Counted from the first letter of the stretch, positions 27,072-37,094 are shown. The stretch: 64,000 nt of DNA from JAAURB01 sp049647265 (GCA_049647265.1 JBARXJ010000008.1:62001-126000); one strand, 5' to 3'. Translations and numbers: made by a program. Notes: generated by a model from the sequence alone, not told the origin.

Positions 27072-28907
27072 ATGGCCATCCTTAATGGAACACCTGACAA
27101 TGATTTGATTGAAGGAACCGCAGATGCTGATGAAATTACGGCACTGGCGGGGGATGATACTGTTTTCGGAGACGATGAAAATGATGTGATTGACGGGGGA
27201 GACGGTAACGATACGATATTTGGGGGAACAGGTAGTAGTACTCAAATTGGTGACTCTGAAGACCAAGATTCTCTAGAGGGGGGTTTAGGAGACGATTTAA
27301 TCTTTGGAAATCAAGGAAATGATACTTTAGAAGGCAATAGCGGTAATGATACTCTGTTTGGAGGCAAGGACAACGATGTCATTAATGGTGGAAATGGTGA
27401 TGATGTTCTCTACAGTGATCTAGATTTAAGTGAAAGTAGTGTAACTGATTTTGCTCGGTCAGACTATGACGCAGGTGATAGACCTGGAGGAATAGCTACT
27501 GCTGATATTGATGGAGATGGTGATAATGATCTTATCGTTACTAACCCAGGATTTGATTCAGGCGTTGAAGGAATTTATGAAGGAAATACTGTCTCTATTT
27601 TTAGTAATAATGGGGATGGAACATTCGTTGAAACTAACACTCTCACTACAGGAATTGGGCCGTCTGTAATTGCAGTTGATTTAGATGCTGATGGTGATGC
27701 TGATCTTGCTATTGCTAATGCTGAAGATGATAATATTTCTATCTTTCTCAATGATGGCAGTGGAAACTTTTCTCAACCTACAAACTTCAATGCAGGTGAC
27801 CGTCCTTTTATTGCTAATTCAGGTGATCTAGATGGTGATGGTGACATTGATCTGATTACGCTTAATTCAGAAGCTCTTAACCTTGATACAGGTATTGATG
27901 TTGGAGATAGCATCTCAATTCATCTGAATAATGGCGATGGTACATTTGCAGAGCCTACCAGTTTAACTGTTGGAGAAGGAGTAAACAGCGTTACAATTGG
28001 TGATTTAGATGGTGACGGCGATAATGATCTAGCAACAGCAAACGACGGAGAAGATACGGTTTCACTCCTATTTAATAATGGTAATGCTTCTTTCGGCACT
28101 CCAGAAAAGTTAGAGGTTGGTACTCGTCCTGTATCTATTATTAGTTCTGACCTCGATAATGATAGTGATTTAGATTTAGCAGTAACTAACTTTGGAAATT
28201 CAGGTAATGGTGACAGTCTTAGTATTTTAGAAAATAGTGGAAATGGTGAGTTTGAGCCATCAGAATTCTTCTCCACAGAAAGTTTTCCTGGTGGTTTAGT
28301 CTCTGCTGATATTGATGGGGATGAGGATCTTGATTTGGTGATGAGAAATGCAGTTTTTTTCACTCGTAGTGGAAATACACAGGGAAATTCAATCTCAGTT
28401 TTGAGGAACGAAGGAAACTTGACCTTTTCTGAACCCGAAAGTTTTACAGTTGGCAATGTTCCTTTTGGATTAGTTGTGACTAACTTAGATAATAGTGGTG
28501 GATTAGATCTGGCAACGCCTAACTTTGATAGCGATAGTATAACGGTTTATTTGAATGCTGATATTCTTGCTGGCGGAGATACTTTAACTGGAGGCGCAGG
28601 AGAAGATGATTTTGTCTTTACTCAACCTGAAGCCGCAGGAGATATTATTACTGATTTTGAACCCGATAACGATCAAATTGTAGTTTCAGCCAGTAACTTT
28701 GGTGGAGGTTTAATTGCGGGAGAAATTTCTGAGGAACAATTTGTTGTGGGAACTGTTGCAGAAGACGAAAGCGATCGCTTTATTTATAATGATCAAACCG
28801 GGAGTTTATTCTTCGATCCAGATGGCACAGGGAGTGCGCCTGCGGTACAGTTAGTCACATTAGATAATAATCCTGTTCTGAGTGCAACAGATTTACTGGC
28901 AATTTAG
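27072..28907 (+). CDS. RTX protein with FG-GAP/VCBS propeller, paralogous to the tail of the RTX-subtilase
   Basis: A 611-residue calcium-binding exoprotein. Residues 1-115 are RTX repeats (AILNGTPDNDLIEGTADADE, then GNDTLEGNSGNDTLFGG). About 125-500 are FG-GAP/VCBS repeats (TADIDGDGDNDLIVTNPG, SGDLDGDGDIDLITLNSE). The C-terminal 110 residues are the DDFVFTQPEAAGDIITDF domain that ends many cyanobacterial RTX proteins. The propeller part closely matches the C-terminal region of the protein at 8390-12856 (for example QGNSISVLRNEGN against EGNSISILQNNGD, and SFTVGNVPFGLVV against SFTVGDVPVGLIV). It is a lectin- or integrin-like adhesion candidate. GGGAG precedes ATG 27072. No signal peptide. 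Confidence 0.85.
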   Translation: MAILNGTPDNDLIEGTADADEITALAGDDTVFGDDENDVIDGGDGNDTIFGGTGSSTQIGDSEDQDSLEGGLGDDLIFGNQGNDTLEGNSGNDTLFGGKDNDVINGGNGDDVLYSDLDLSESSVTDFARSDYDAGDRPGGIATADIDGDGDNDLIVTNPGFDSGVEGIYEGNTVSIFSNNGDGTFVETNTLTTGIGPSVIAVDLDADGDADLAIANAEDDNISIFLNDGSGNFSQPTNFNAGDRPFIANSGDLDGDGDIDLITLNSEALNLDTGIDVGDSISIHLNNGDGTFAEPTSLTVGEGVNSVTIGDLDGDGDNDLATANDGEDTVSLLFNNGNASFGTPEKLEVGTRPVSIISSDLDNDSDLDLAVTNFGNSGNGDSLSILENSGNGEFEPSEFFSTESFPGGLVSADIDGDEDLDLVMRNAVFFTRSGNTQGNSISVLRNEGNLTFSEPESFTVGNVPFGLVVTNLDNSGGLDLATPNFDSDSITVYLNADILAGGDTLTGGAGEDDFVFTQPEAAGDIITDFEPDNDQIVVSASNFGGGLIAGEISEEQFVVGTVAEDESDRFIYNDQTGSLFFDPDGTGSAPAVQLVTLDNNPVLSATDLLAI

Positions 28908-29070
28908 ATAATTACAGTTAATTTTTAGCAAAAAACAGACTGTTTTAAGAGAGTGGCTTAACTGAGATTAGGCTGCTTTCTTAGTTTACAAGAATATTCA
29001 ATAGATTAAAGTACAATATGAGAAAAGAAGGTATAATTAATAGAGTTTATTGTATCGGTCGGAATTAAGT

Positions 29071-29271
29071 ATGGCTACATCGCTCAACATCAACGAAGCC
29101 TTACTACAAGAGGCGCTAGCGCTAGACGATAACATAACGCTTGATTCTCTGGTTGAAACGGCATTGCGTGAATATATTCAACGCCGTAAACGACTGAAAA
29201 TATTAGATCTCTTTAGTACAATCGATTATGATGAAGAGTATGACTACAAGCAGCAACGCCAGCAGACATGA
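29071..29271 (+). CDS. vapB: VapB-type antitoxin
   Basis: A 66-residue protein starting MATSLNINEALLQEALAL, the pattern of VapB/DUF2191 antitoxins (ribbon-helix-helix DNA-binding N-terminus, then an acidic toxin-neutralising tail DLFSTIDYDEEYDYKQQRQQ). A longer frame begins 7 codons upstream at TTG 29050, but ATG 29071 fits the family. It overlaps the toxin start by 4 bp (ATGA), a typical coupled toxin-antitoxin pair, probably autoregulated. Confidence 0.85.
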   Translation: MATSLNINEALLQEALALDDNITLDSLVETALREYIQRRKRLKILDLFSTIDYDEEYDYKQQRQQT

Positions 29272-29678
29272 GCGTTATTGTTGATACCTCTGTTTGGTCA
29301 CTGGCTTTGCGTCGGAGAATACCTCCCGATACTTCTCCTGCTGTTAGGCTATTGCGGAATTTAATCACTGATGATCAGGTTGTTTTGATCGGCGCAATTC
29401 GTCAAGAAATTCTGTCTGGAATTCGCAGTTCTCAACAGTTTACCCGCTTGCGAAATTACCTCCAGGCTTTCCCAGATTTAGAACTTCTGCCGGATGACTA
29501 CGAACTTGCCGCAGAGTTTTTCAATATCTGCCGAAGTCATGGCATCCAGGGATCAAATACCGATTTCCTAATTTGTGCAGTTGCTCATCGCCGAAGCTAC
29601 AGCATTCTCACCACTGACAAAGATTTTCAAGAGTTTCAAGCACATATCCCTGTGATTTTATCAACTGTTGAGGATTAA
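29268..29678 (+). CDS. vapC: VapC-type PIN-domain ribonuclease toxin
   Basis: A 136-residue PIN domain. The acidic metal-binding residues are all visible: D6 in MSVIVDTSVW, E47 in IRQEILSG, D99 in GSNTDFLICA and D117 in LTTDKDF. VapC toxins cleave tRNA or rRNA; the target of this one cannot be read. It is translationally coupled to the antitoxin through the ATGA overlap at 29268-29271. Confidence 0.92.
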   Translation: MSVIVDTSVWSLALRRRIPPDTSPAVRLLRNLITDDQVVLIGAIRQEILSGIRSSQQFTRLRNYLQAFPDLELLPDDYELAAEFFNICRSHGIQGSNTDFLICAVAHRRSYSILTTDKDFQEFQAHIPVILSTVED

Positions 29679-29767
29679 ACAGTATTTTCATTTTGTACTG
29701 AATCAAAAGCGATCGCGCATCAACAATAAAGTTATCTTCTGAAGATCTGCGATCGCACTCATCCAAC

Positions 29768-30604
29768 CTATCCTACTGCTAAATCTGCATCGGATAAAGA
29801 AATAAATTGCCCCGCCAAATCTTCTGGAGTGACATTAAAAACATACATCACTTGTAAACCGCTAGTTTGAGAAACAATACCTGTTCCCTGAGCAATACCA
29901 TCACCATCAGGATCAATATCCACACCATAAAGCTGTAAATAATACTGACGTATGATTTCTGGAGTCAGTAAATCTTCAGAGCCAGGAGGAAGTTCTACAC
30001 CTTGTGTTATTGCGATGCTAACTAAATCAAAAAGCTCTTGAGACAGGTCTATGGGTGCATTTTCTAGCAACACATCGGCTTCTGTTTGACCGCCTGGTAA
30101 ACCAATCATATCAACTCCAGGCGTAAAGTCTATAATTTGATCGAATTCTACTTGTCCACTCGGACTGGCTGCGGTTTGTATAACCAAGGTATCACTGCCA
30201 TCACCACCAACCAACACATCTGTCCCTAAATCACCACTGATAAAATCATCACCAGCATTTCCATAAATGACATCTGAGTCTTTTCCGCCTCGAAGTGTAT
30301 CATTACCCCCTTCACCTAAAATGATGTCGCTCCCTAGATTACCATTGATAATATCATTGCCTTCACCACCACTCAGAAGATCATTATCCTTACCTCCCCA
30401 AACCCGATCATCACCACCAGTGAGAGCCAAGATATCGTTACCTGAGTTACCGTTTACTGTATCTGCACCCTCTGACCCTGCAACCGAATCATCTCCAGCT
30501 AATGCCAATAGACCATTGGGTAAGTCATCTAATAAACCTGGTGTGATGGTGAAATTGTCTGCTTCATCACTGAGTAAGTAAAACCCATCTGTTGTTGGAC
30601 CCAT
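29768..30604 (-). CDS. RTX calcium-binding protein, 278 residues
   Basis: The start is MGPTTDGFYLLSDEADNF. RTX repeats cover about residues 32-140 (SGNDILALTGGDDRVWGG, EGGNDTLRGGKDSDVIYG). A C-terminal region of about 130 residues (DQIIDFTPGVDMIGLPGG and onward) is of a kind common in cyanobacterial RTX proteins, and the end reads VFNVTPEDLAGQF. No Sec signal; type I secretion is inferred. It is transcribed divergently from the two-partner-secretion protein, the start codons being only 61 bp apart, so the promoters must overlap or one lies inside the other gene. Confidence 0.82.
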   Translation of the reverse strand: MGPTTDGFYLLSDEADNFTITPGLLDDLPNGLLALAGDDSVAGSEGADTVNGNSGNDILALTGGDDRVWGGKDNDLLSGGEGNDIINGNLGSDIILGEGGNDTLRGGKDSDVIYGNAGDDFISGDLGTDVLVGGDGSDTLVIQTAASPSGQVEFDQIIDFTPGVDMIGLPGGQTEADVLLENAPIDLSQELFDLVSIAITQGVELPPGSEDLLTPEIIRQYYLQLYGVDIDPDGDGIAQGTGIVSQTSGLQVMYVFNVTPEDLAGQFISLSDADLAVG

Positions 30605-30665
30605 TGTGATTTATTCCCTTTTATTAGAGGATGTTTATATAAAGTTTTTCGGGAGTCAACCCCCC

Positions 30666-33600
30666 ATGAAGCTATATGTTTCAAGCTTCCTATCTATTTT
30701 CAGTTTAACCGCTGCACTTTTAATGTCAAAATCAGTTAGGGTGGTGGCTCAAATCGTACCGGATAACTCCCTCGGAACAGAAAACTCAGTAGTTGTGCCA
30801 AATGTAGATATTCTGGGTTCAGATGGTAATTCTATTAATAGCGACAGAATAGACGGTGGCGCAATTCGTGGGTCAAATTTATTTCATAGTTTCCAAGAAT
30901 TTAATATTAATCAAGGTGGCGGCGCTTATTTTTCTAATCCTGAAGGTATTAGTAATATTCTCAGTCGAGTAACGGGTGGAAATCTGTCTAATATTTCTGG
31001 AATTTTAGGGGTATTGGGAAACGCTAATTTATTTTTAATCAATCCCAATGGCATTGTTTTTGGGCCGAATGCACGTTTAGATGTCAATGGATCATTTTTT
31101 GCTTCTAGTGCCGATGGATTGTTATTTGAAAATGGCATTGAATTTGCCGCCAGTAACCCCGAAGCGCCACCATTACTCACAATAAATATTCCCCTTGGTC
31201 TCAATTTTCGAGAAAATCCCGGTTCATTAACGGTTCAAGGTTCAGGACTGACTCAAGCTAGATTTGGTTTCGTTGGAGTGATTCAAGCTGTATTAGATGA
31301 AAACAGAGGATTATCTGTTCCAGTTGGAGAAACATTAGGATTAATTGGTGGAGATGTAGCCATTAATGGCGGTTTAATTAAAGTAGAATCTGGTCGGATT
31401 GAATTGGGTGCAGTGGGTAGCAATAGTTTAGTGAATTTTATCCCAACAGAAACCGGACTCAGTTTAGAATATGATAGCACTCAAAACTTTCAACAATTAA
31501 CATTTAACGGTCGAGCCGGAATTATTGCCAGTGGTGTTGGTGGCGGTGGAGAAATTCAAATTATCGGTCAACAGTTTACGGCGAGTGAAGGGACAGAAAT
31601 TCAGTCTTTTAACCTTGATGCTGACCCAGGAGGAGAAATTAATATCAAGGCGGCTGAAATTAATTTCAGTGGAACAGATCCTAACACTTCTGCACCCACT
31701 CGCGTTGTCACAGGAACATTTGGTGCAGGAAATTCTGGTAATATTTTAGTTGAAGCAACAGAACGCCTGACGATAGAAGATGGCGCAGGCATTGCATCTG
31801 ATACTTCTGGAACAGGTTCAGGTGGCGTTGTCACGGTAATTTCACCAGAAGTCACTGTTCAAGGAACAACCCCTTCAGAAGTTTCTCCTAGCGCTATTGT
31901 CTCTGTAACTTTTGGCCCTGGTGATGCTGGATCAGTTATCATTCAAACGGATCGACTCAACATTCAAAATGGAGCAGCTATTGGAGGTTTTATCAATCCT
32001 GTAGACAGTGGTGAAACCGGTAATGTTGCCTCAGTGAATATCCAAGCGACTGAGTCTGTCGAAATTAGTGGTGTTTCTGCTAGTGGAAATTTTCCTTCTA
32101 ACATTAGTGCAGGTACTGCGAGTTCAGGCAATGCCGGGGATATTCAAATCGACACGAATCAGCTTAGGATAGAAGCTGGAGGAAATGTTTCTGCTGCTAC
32201 TGTGAGTAATGGTAATGCCGGGAATATTAGTATTAATGCTTCCGAATTAATTCTGCTGGATAATGCAGAAACACCACTCAACAGTAATTTTTTAACTCTT
32301 ATATCGGCTGCAACAGCAGGCTCTGGTACGGCTGGAACTGTTACCTTGAATACAGGACAATTATTAATCAGAAATGGTGCTGCTGTCACTACAGGAACCA
32401 TTGGAAATGGTAATGCTGGAAATATTAATATTAATGCAACCGATTTAGTTGAACTCAGTGGTGTGACACCAGAAAATCTGATATCTAATATATCCGCAGG
32501 AACGACAGATGATGGTAATGCTGGAACAATTAATATCAGTACCAGAGATTTACGCATTCAAGATAATAGTCTGTTGAGAGCCTTTACAAGGGGTACAGGA
32601 GATGCTGGAAATATTAATATCTTAGCAACAGGTGTGGTCGAGCTTATCGGAGATCAGCTTAACCCAAACGGGATAAATGGAATCACAGCAGTTACAACCC
32701 AAACCGGAAATGCAGGTAATATTAATATTAATGCAGCTCGGCTGATAATTCGCGATGGCGCTTCATTAAGCGTTGGAACGTTAGGTTCAGGCAATGCGGG
32801 TACGGTTGATGTCGTTGTTTCTGATACAGTAGAAATTACAGGAATAAGCTCAGAAGGTGCGATTCCCTCCCAAGTGAATGCTACAACATTCGGAACAGGA
32901 AATGCTGGTACAGTCACTATCACGACTGACAATTTAGTGCTGCAAGATGGGGGTCGAATTGAAGTAGAAACCGAAGATGCTGGCAATGCTGGACAAATTG
33001 CGATCGCAGCCGATTCTATTAGTTTAACCGGAATAAACAATCAATTTTCCTCTCAGTTAAGAGCGTCAACTTCAGGAAGCGGAAATGCCGGAAATATTAC
33101 GGTTCAAGCCCAGAATTTAACTGCTTCTGATGGTGCGGAAATTATTGCTAGTACGACGGATGCAGGGAATGCTGGAACGATTAATTTAACGATAAGTGAC
33201 ATTGAACTAACGGGAAATAGACCCAGTTTAATTACGGCTGAAACAGAAGCCACGGGAAATGCCGGGAATATTATCATTACTGCAAATCAATTTACCACAA
33301 CGGCAAGTTCTGGCATAGAAGCGAGTAGTACGGGTACGGGAGATGGGGGTAATATTCAAGTCAATGCTTCAGAATTAGTGTTATTACAAAATAGCGGATT
33401 TCTGACAGCCTTAACAGAACAAACAGGGGATGCCGGAGATGTAACAGTTGCAACGGAGAATTTAATCTTACAAAATCAAGGTGAAATTAATGTACAGTCA
33501 TTCTCAACTGGAATTCCGGGTAATATTAACGTTGAAGCGAGTAATTTACAATTAAATAATCAATCTATTCTCAATGCAAATTCAGCAGCCGGAGTTGGGG

Positions 33601-34265
33601 GCAGTATTAATTTAAAAGCGAGTGATATTCGCTTATTTAACAATAGTTCAATCTTAGCAACGGGTAGTGACAGTGGTCAAACGCTTGAAGGAAATATTAG
33701 GATTGATGCAGATTTATTGGTGTTATTGCAAGGCAGTCAAATTGTTACAGATGCATCTAATCCTACAGGGGGTAGTAATATTAATATTCAGCCGTTGAAT
33801 GATGACAGTATTGTGATTGTTCAGTCTAATGATAGCCAAATTATTGCAGCCGGAAATTTATCAATTGATTCTTCTGTGACGTTTAAACCTACTGAAGTTC
33901 CTGAAGTTGCAGTGGTTGATCCGAATGACTTGATTGCAGCAGAATTCTGTCGTCAACGAGGTGAGAGTGAATTTACAATATTAGGACGGGGTGGAATTGC
34001 CCTTAATCCGAATGATAAAGGTACAGCTAATCAAATTAACGTTGATTTAGTTGAACCTGTTCCGACACAGCAGCAAAATCTCTCTCAACAACCCAGTCCA
34101 ACAAATACTAATCAACCCATTTCAAGTTTAGATATTCTCCCGGCTAGAGGCTGGATACGTAATCAAAACGGAGATGTAATCTTAGTCAGTTATGATCCGA
34201 CAACAATAGGGAGTCAGCGGCTACCGATACCATCTTATCAGTGTCAGCCTGGAGTGGCTGATTAA
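30666..34265 (+). CDS. Filamentous haemagglutinin-like two-partner-secretion exoprotein (TpsA)
   Basis: A 1199-residue secreted protein. ATG 30666 is chosen because it begins a signal peptide (MKLYVSSFLSIFSLTAALLM, cleavage after VAQ near residue 35). A 20-codon longer frame has no such start. The haemagglutination-activity/TPS domain follows (about 35-180) with NLFHSFQEFNI and NLFLINPNGIVFGPNARLD, including the NPNG motif. Residues about 290-1010 are beta-helix repeats with a GNAGNI(N/T)I signature. The C-terminus (AEFCRQRGESEFTILGRGG) is typical of cyanobacterial TpsA proteins. An outer-membrane TpsB partner is needed but is not in the window. Likely an adhesin or surface filament. Confidence 0.93.
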   Translation: MKLYVSSFLSIFSLTAALLMSKSVRVVAQIVPDNSLGTENSVVVPNVDILGSDGNSINSDRIDGGAIRGSNLFHSFQEFNINQGGGAYFSNPEGISNILSRVTGGNLSNISGILGVLGNANLFLINPNGIVFGPNARLDVNGSFFASSADGLLFENGIEFAASNPEAPPLLTINIPLGLNFRENPGSLTVQGSGLTQARFGFVGVIQAVLDENRGLSVPVGETLGLIGGDVAINGGLIKVESGRIELGAVGSNSLVNFIPTETGLSLEYDSTQNFQQLTFNGRAGIIASGVGGGGEIQIIGQQFTASEGTEIQSFNLDADPGGEINIKAAEINFSGTDPNTSAPTRVVTGTFGAGNSGNILVEATERLTIEDGAGIASDTSGTGSGGVVTVISPEVTVQGTTPSEVSPSAIVSVTFGPGDAGSVIIQTDRLNIQNGAAIGGFINPVDSGETGNVASVNIQATESVEISGVSASGNFPSNISAGTASSGNAGDIQIDTNQLRIEAGGNVSAATVSNGNAGNISINASELILLDNAETPLNSNFLTLISAATAGSGTAGTVTLNTGQLLIRNGAAVTTGTIGNGNAGNININATDLVELSGVTPENLISNISAGTTDDGNAGTINISTRDLRIQDNSLLRAFTRGTGDAGNINILATGVVELIGDQLNPNGINGITAVTTQTGNAGNININAARLIIRDGASLSVGTLGSGNAGTVDVVVSDTVEITGISSEGAIPSQVNATTFGTGNAGTVTITTDNLVLQDGGRIEVETEDAGNAGQIAIAADSISLTGINNQFSSQLRASTSGSGNAGNITVQAQNLTASDGAEIIASTTDAGNAGTINLTISDIELTGNRPSLITAETEATGNAGNIIITANQFTTTASSGIEASSTGTGDGGNIQVNASELVLLQNSGFLTALTEQTGDAGDVTVATENLILQNQGEINVQSFSTGIPGNINVEASNLQLNNQSILNANSAAGVGGSINLKASDIRLFNNSSILATGSDSGQTLEGNIRIDADLLVLLQGSQIVTDASNPTGGSNINIQPLNDDSIVIVQSNDSQIIAAGNLSIDSSVTFKPTEVPEVAVVDPNDLIAAEFCRQRGESEFTILGRGGIALNPNDKGTANQINVDLVEPVPTQQQNLSQQPSPTNTNQPISSLDILPARGWIRNQNGDVILVSYDPTTIGSQRLPIPSYQCQPGVAD

Positions 34266-34412
34266 AGTTGATCGATTCAACCTATCAATTCTATCAGTGG
34301 CTGATTTCTTATTCTGGGGACAAAGGGAAAAGGGTGTGTTACGCTACAATACAAATCCTTTATGCTTGTCCCTCAGAAATGATAAAACGATTATCAGAGC
34401 TAGGATAAGAAG

Positions 34413-34865
34413 ATGAAATTTCAAACCGCAATGCAAGAAGCCTGCTACGAAAAAATTACCACATGGATGCGAGAACTGTATGGTAAATTTCCTTGTGCGC
34501 GTAATGATGTTCCGGGACTGGCATTATTCATGGGTTCAGCTTTAGTTGAAGTGTTAGTCTTTCCCTGGAATAATGAAGATGATGCAATCATTAATACCCG
34601 TTCTTATGTGGTGACAGGCACAGAACTCACCCCAGACTTGATGCGATTTCTATTACGAGAAAATAATAATATGCGCTTTGGGGCGTTTGGTGTCGATGAA
34701 AAAGGGGATATTTTATTTGAACATACCATTGTTGGGTCAACTTGTGATAAACCGGAACTCGAAGCCTCGGTGAATGCAGTGTTGGCGATCGCAGATGATT
34801 ACGATGATAGAATCGTGGAGCGTTGGGGTGGTAAAAGAGCTTTAGATCGGATTAGTCAGCAATAG
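34413..34865 (+). CDS. YbjN/CesT-like small cytosolic protein
   Basis: A 150-residue protein (MKFQTAMQEACYEKITTWM) with an alternating alpha/beta pattern and the segments LALFMGSALVEVLVFPW, LRENNNMRFGAFGVDEKGD and ILFEHTIVGSTCDK. These resemble the YbjN family, whose fold is shared with type III secretion chaperones. In cyanobacteria these proteins are of unknown role. Next downstream on the same strand is the rhomboid, 149 bp away. Confidence 0.6.
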   Translation: MKFQTAMQEACYEKITTWMRELYGKFPCARNDVPGLALFMGSALVEVLVFPWNNEDDAIINTRSYVVTGTELTPDLMRFLLRENNNMRFGAFGVDEKGDILFEHTIVGSTCDKPELEASVNAVLAIADDYDDRIVERWGGKRALDRISQQ

Positions 34866-35014
34866 GCTCTAACCCGTTATGCTAAGACAGCGTATGATTC
34901 CGAAATACTGAGTGGATCAGTTGTAGAGTTTTGTTGAAGATTTCTGAAATTAATCTATACCTGAGTAGAGAGAGATCTGACAAACTAGAAGTTAGTATAC
35001 TTTACAAGTTTAAT

Positions 35015-35599
35015 ATGAGTCCGACTGGAAATCGAATGGTTCGTCATGCCAAAGCAGGTTTTGTTAGCCTCGGCGTACTAGTAGGGTTGATGTGGGTGAT
35101 AGAATTCATCGACTGGTTTTTACCCCTGCAACTCGATGTTTATGGCATTCATCCCCGAAATTTAGGGTGGTTTCAAGGAATTGTGTTTGCGCCGCTATTA
35201 CATGGTTCTTGGGCGCATATTATGGCAAATACTCCCCCATTACTGATTTTTGGTGGGTTAATTGCATTACAAGGAGTTGGAGACTTTTGGCTTGCCACTA
35301 TTGTTTCTGCCCTAGTTAGCGGTATCGGTGTTTGGTTTATTGCCCCGCCTGCATCCGTAACGGTTGGGGCTTCTGGGATTATTTTTGGCTATTTAGGCTT
35401 TCTGCTATTACGAGGATTTTTTGAACGGCGTTTTAGCTCTATCTTAATCTCTCTCGGAGTTGGGGCATTCTACAGTAGTATGATTTGGGGAGTATTACCA
35501 AGTTCACCGAATGTTTCTTGGCAAGCGCACTTTTTCGGGTTTATTGGGGGTATATTAGCGGCGAATTTAGTCTCGAAGCTACCTCAAAAATATGAGTAA
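35015..35599 (+). CDS. Rhomboid family intramembrane serine protease
   Basis: A 194-residue membrane protein with six predicted helices. The catalytic serine is in VGASGIIFG (GxSG) and the histidine in WQAHFFGFIGG, both hallmarks of active rhomboids. HGSWAHIMANTPPL supplies the conserved H-x-x-x-N-like loop region. A longer frame starts at 34931, but its first 28 residues are polar and unlike the family; ATG 35015 (MSPTGNRMVRHAKAG) is preferred. The substrate is unknown. The end overlaps the amidase start by 8 bp, so the two genes are probably co-transcribed. Confidence 0.9.
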   Translation: MSPTGNRMVRHAKAGFVSLGVLVGLMWVIEFIDWFLPLQLDVYGIHPRNLGWFQGIVFAPLLHGSWAHIMANTPPLLIFGGLIALQGVGDFWLATIVSALVSGIGVWFIAPPASVTVGASGIIFGYLGFLLLRGFFERRFSSILISLGVGAFYSSMIWGVLPSSPNVSWQAHFFGFIGGILAANLVSKLPQKYE

Positions 35600-37094
35600 T
35601 CTTGTCTTTTTGTCTGCCTCTGAACTTGCTAAACTAATCCGCGATACGGGCAAGCCCACGCTGCGCGAACGCAAATTTGGCGCGGTAGAAGTTTTAGAGG
35701 CACATCTAGCACACATTACTCAGCATAATTCAACGCTGAATGCAATTTGTACTTTAAATACCGAAGCCGCGCGTCAACAGGCTCAACAGGCAGATATCGC
35801 CCTCTCACGGGGGGAAATTTGGGGAAAACTTCACGGTGTACCCATTACGATTAAAGATGCCATATCAACGGCGGGTTTGCGAACCACAGCGGGTTATCTA
35901 CCTTTGAAAGATTATATCCCCGAACGCGATGCTACAGTTGTGGCGCGACTCAAAGCAGAAGGGGCTATTATCCTTGGGAAAACCAATTTAGCAGAAAGTA
36001 GCGCAGACTGGCAAGGCATTAACGATATATTTCCTAGAGTTAATAATCCGAGTAATCTTGATTATACTCCCGGCGGTAGTTCTAGTGGTGGCGCAGTTGC
36101 CACCGTTGCGGGTTTATCTCCTTTAGATATTTGTTCCGACTTTGGGGGTTCTATTCGTCAACCGGCTCATTTCTGCGGTGTATATGGACTCAAACCCACC
36201 GATAGAAGAGTTCCCACCACTGGACATATCCCAGAAATACCGGGAATGCCTCGCTGTATTCGTCAATTCTTAACCATTGGTTGTCTGGCACGTTCAATTG
36301 AAGATTTACAATTATGCTTAGAAATTATCGCAGGTGCAGATCAGTTTCAACCGGATATTCCGCCTGTTCCTTTAGATACACCCAGTAATAAACCTCTACA
36401 ACAATTACGTATTGCTTGGGCAGATGAATGGGAGCATTTTCCGGTTGCTTCCGAGATTAAATCAGTTATTCAATTAGCAGTTAAAAAGTTAATCGATCAA
36501 AAGTTAAATATTCAACAGTGGGTTCCAAATTTTGATTTTATTGAAGCTTGGCAACTCTACTATAAAGTCGCAACTTATAATTTAATCTATTCCCAACCCA
36601 ATACATTAAATTATACTCGTAAATCTTTAGCTTTTTTATGGCGAGAAACAACAGGAGGTGAACGTCAACTACAAAATATTTCTCAAGTTGCAAAAACTGC
36701 CTTATCAGTATTTTTAAACCCCAGTTTGAAAGGATATTTTGAAGCTTTAACCCAGCGAGATCAGATGATTAGCCAAATGGACACAGAACTTAAACCCTGG
36801 GATATTTATCTCTGTCCTGTTGCCATGACACCTGCCTTTACCCATCGCCCCAAAGGGGAAGCGATTGAAATTGACGGTCAAAAAGTACCTTATATGATGG
36901 CATCAGGTGCTTATACTATTCCGTTTAGTTTAACAGGTCATCCGGTAGTTATCATCCCCATCGGACAAACTCAAAAGGGTTTACCTGTGGGTTTACAAAT
37001 CATTGGGAAACGTTGGCAAGAGATGGAATTACTCAGTATTGCGAAACAGATTAATCTAATTATCGGGGACTTTAAACATCCACCGGGTTATTGA
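35592..37094 (+). CDS. Amidase signature family hydrolase
   Basis: A 500-residue enzyme of the amidase signature family (GatA, fatty-acid amide hydrolase and others). The Ser-cisSer-Lys triad is visible: the lysine in GVPITIKDA, the first serine in PGGSSSGGA and the nucleophile in DFGGSIRQPA. It is not obviously GatA, lacking the gatB/gatC context and having a longer C-terminal half with FDFIEAWQLYYKV. The natural amide substrate is unknown. It overlaps the rhomboid gene by 8 bp. Confidence 0.9.
   Translation: MSNLVFLSASELAKLIRDTGKPTLRERKFGAVEVLEAHLAHITQHNSTLNAICTLNTEAARQQAQQADIALSRGEIWGKLHGVPITIKDAISTAGLRTTAGYLPLKDYIPERDATVVARLKAEGAIILGKTNLAESSADWQGINDIFPRVNNPSNLDYTPGGSSSGGAVATVAGLSPLDICSDFGGSIRQPAHFCGVYGLKPTDRRVPTTGHIPEIPGMPRCIRQFLTIGCLARSIEDLQLCLEIIAGADQFQPDIPPVPLDTPSNKPLQQLRIAWADEWEHFPVASEIKSVIQLAVKKLIDQKLNIQQWVPNFDFIEAWQLYYKVATYNLIYSQPNTLNYTRKSLAFLWRETTGGERQLQNISQVAKTALSVFLNPSLKGYFEALTQRDQMISQMDTELKPWDIYLCPVAMTPAFTHRPKGEAIEIDGQKVPYMMASGAYTIPFSLTGHPVVIIPIGQTQKGLPVGLQIIGKRWQEMELLSIAKQINLIIGDFKHPPGY

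Noticed and set aside
29700..29760. Regulatory meaning of the GCGATCGC sites
   Set aside because: HIP1 octamers are spread through the whole window and genome type, so they were used only as evidence of cyanobacterial origin.
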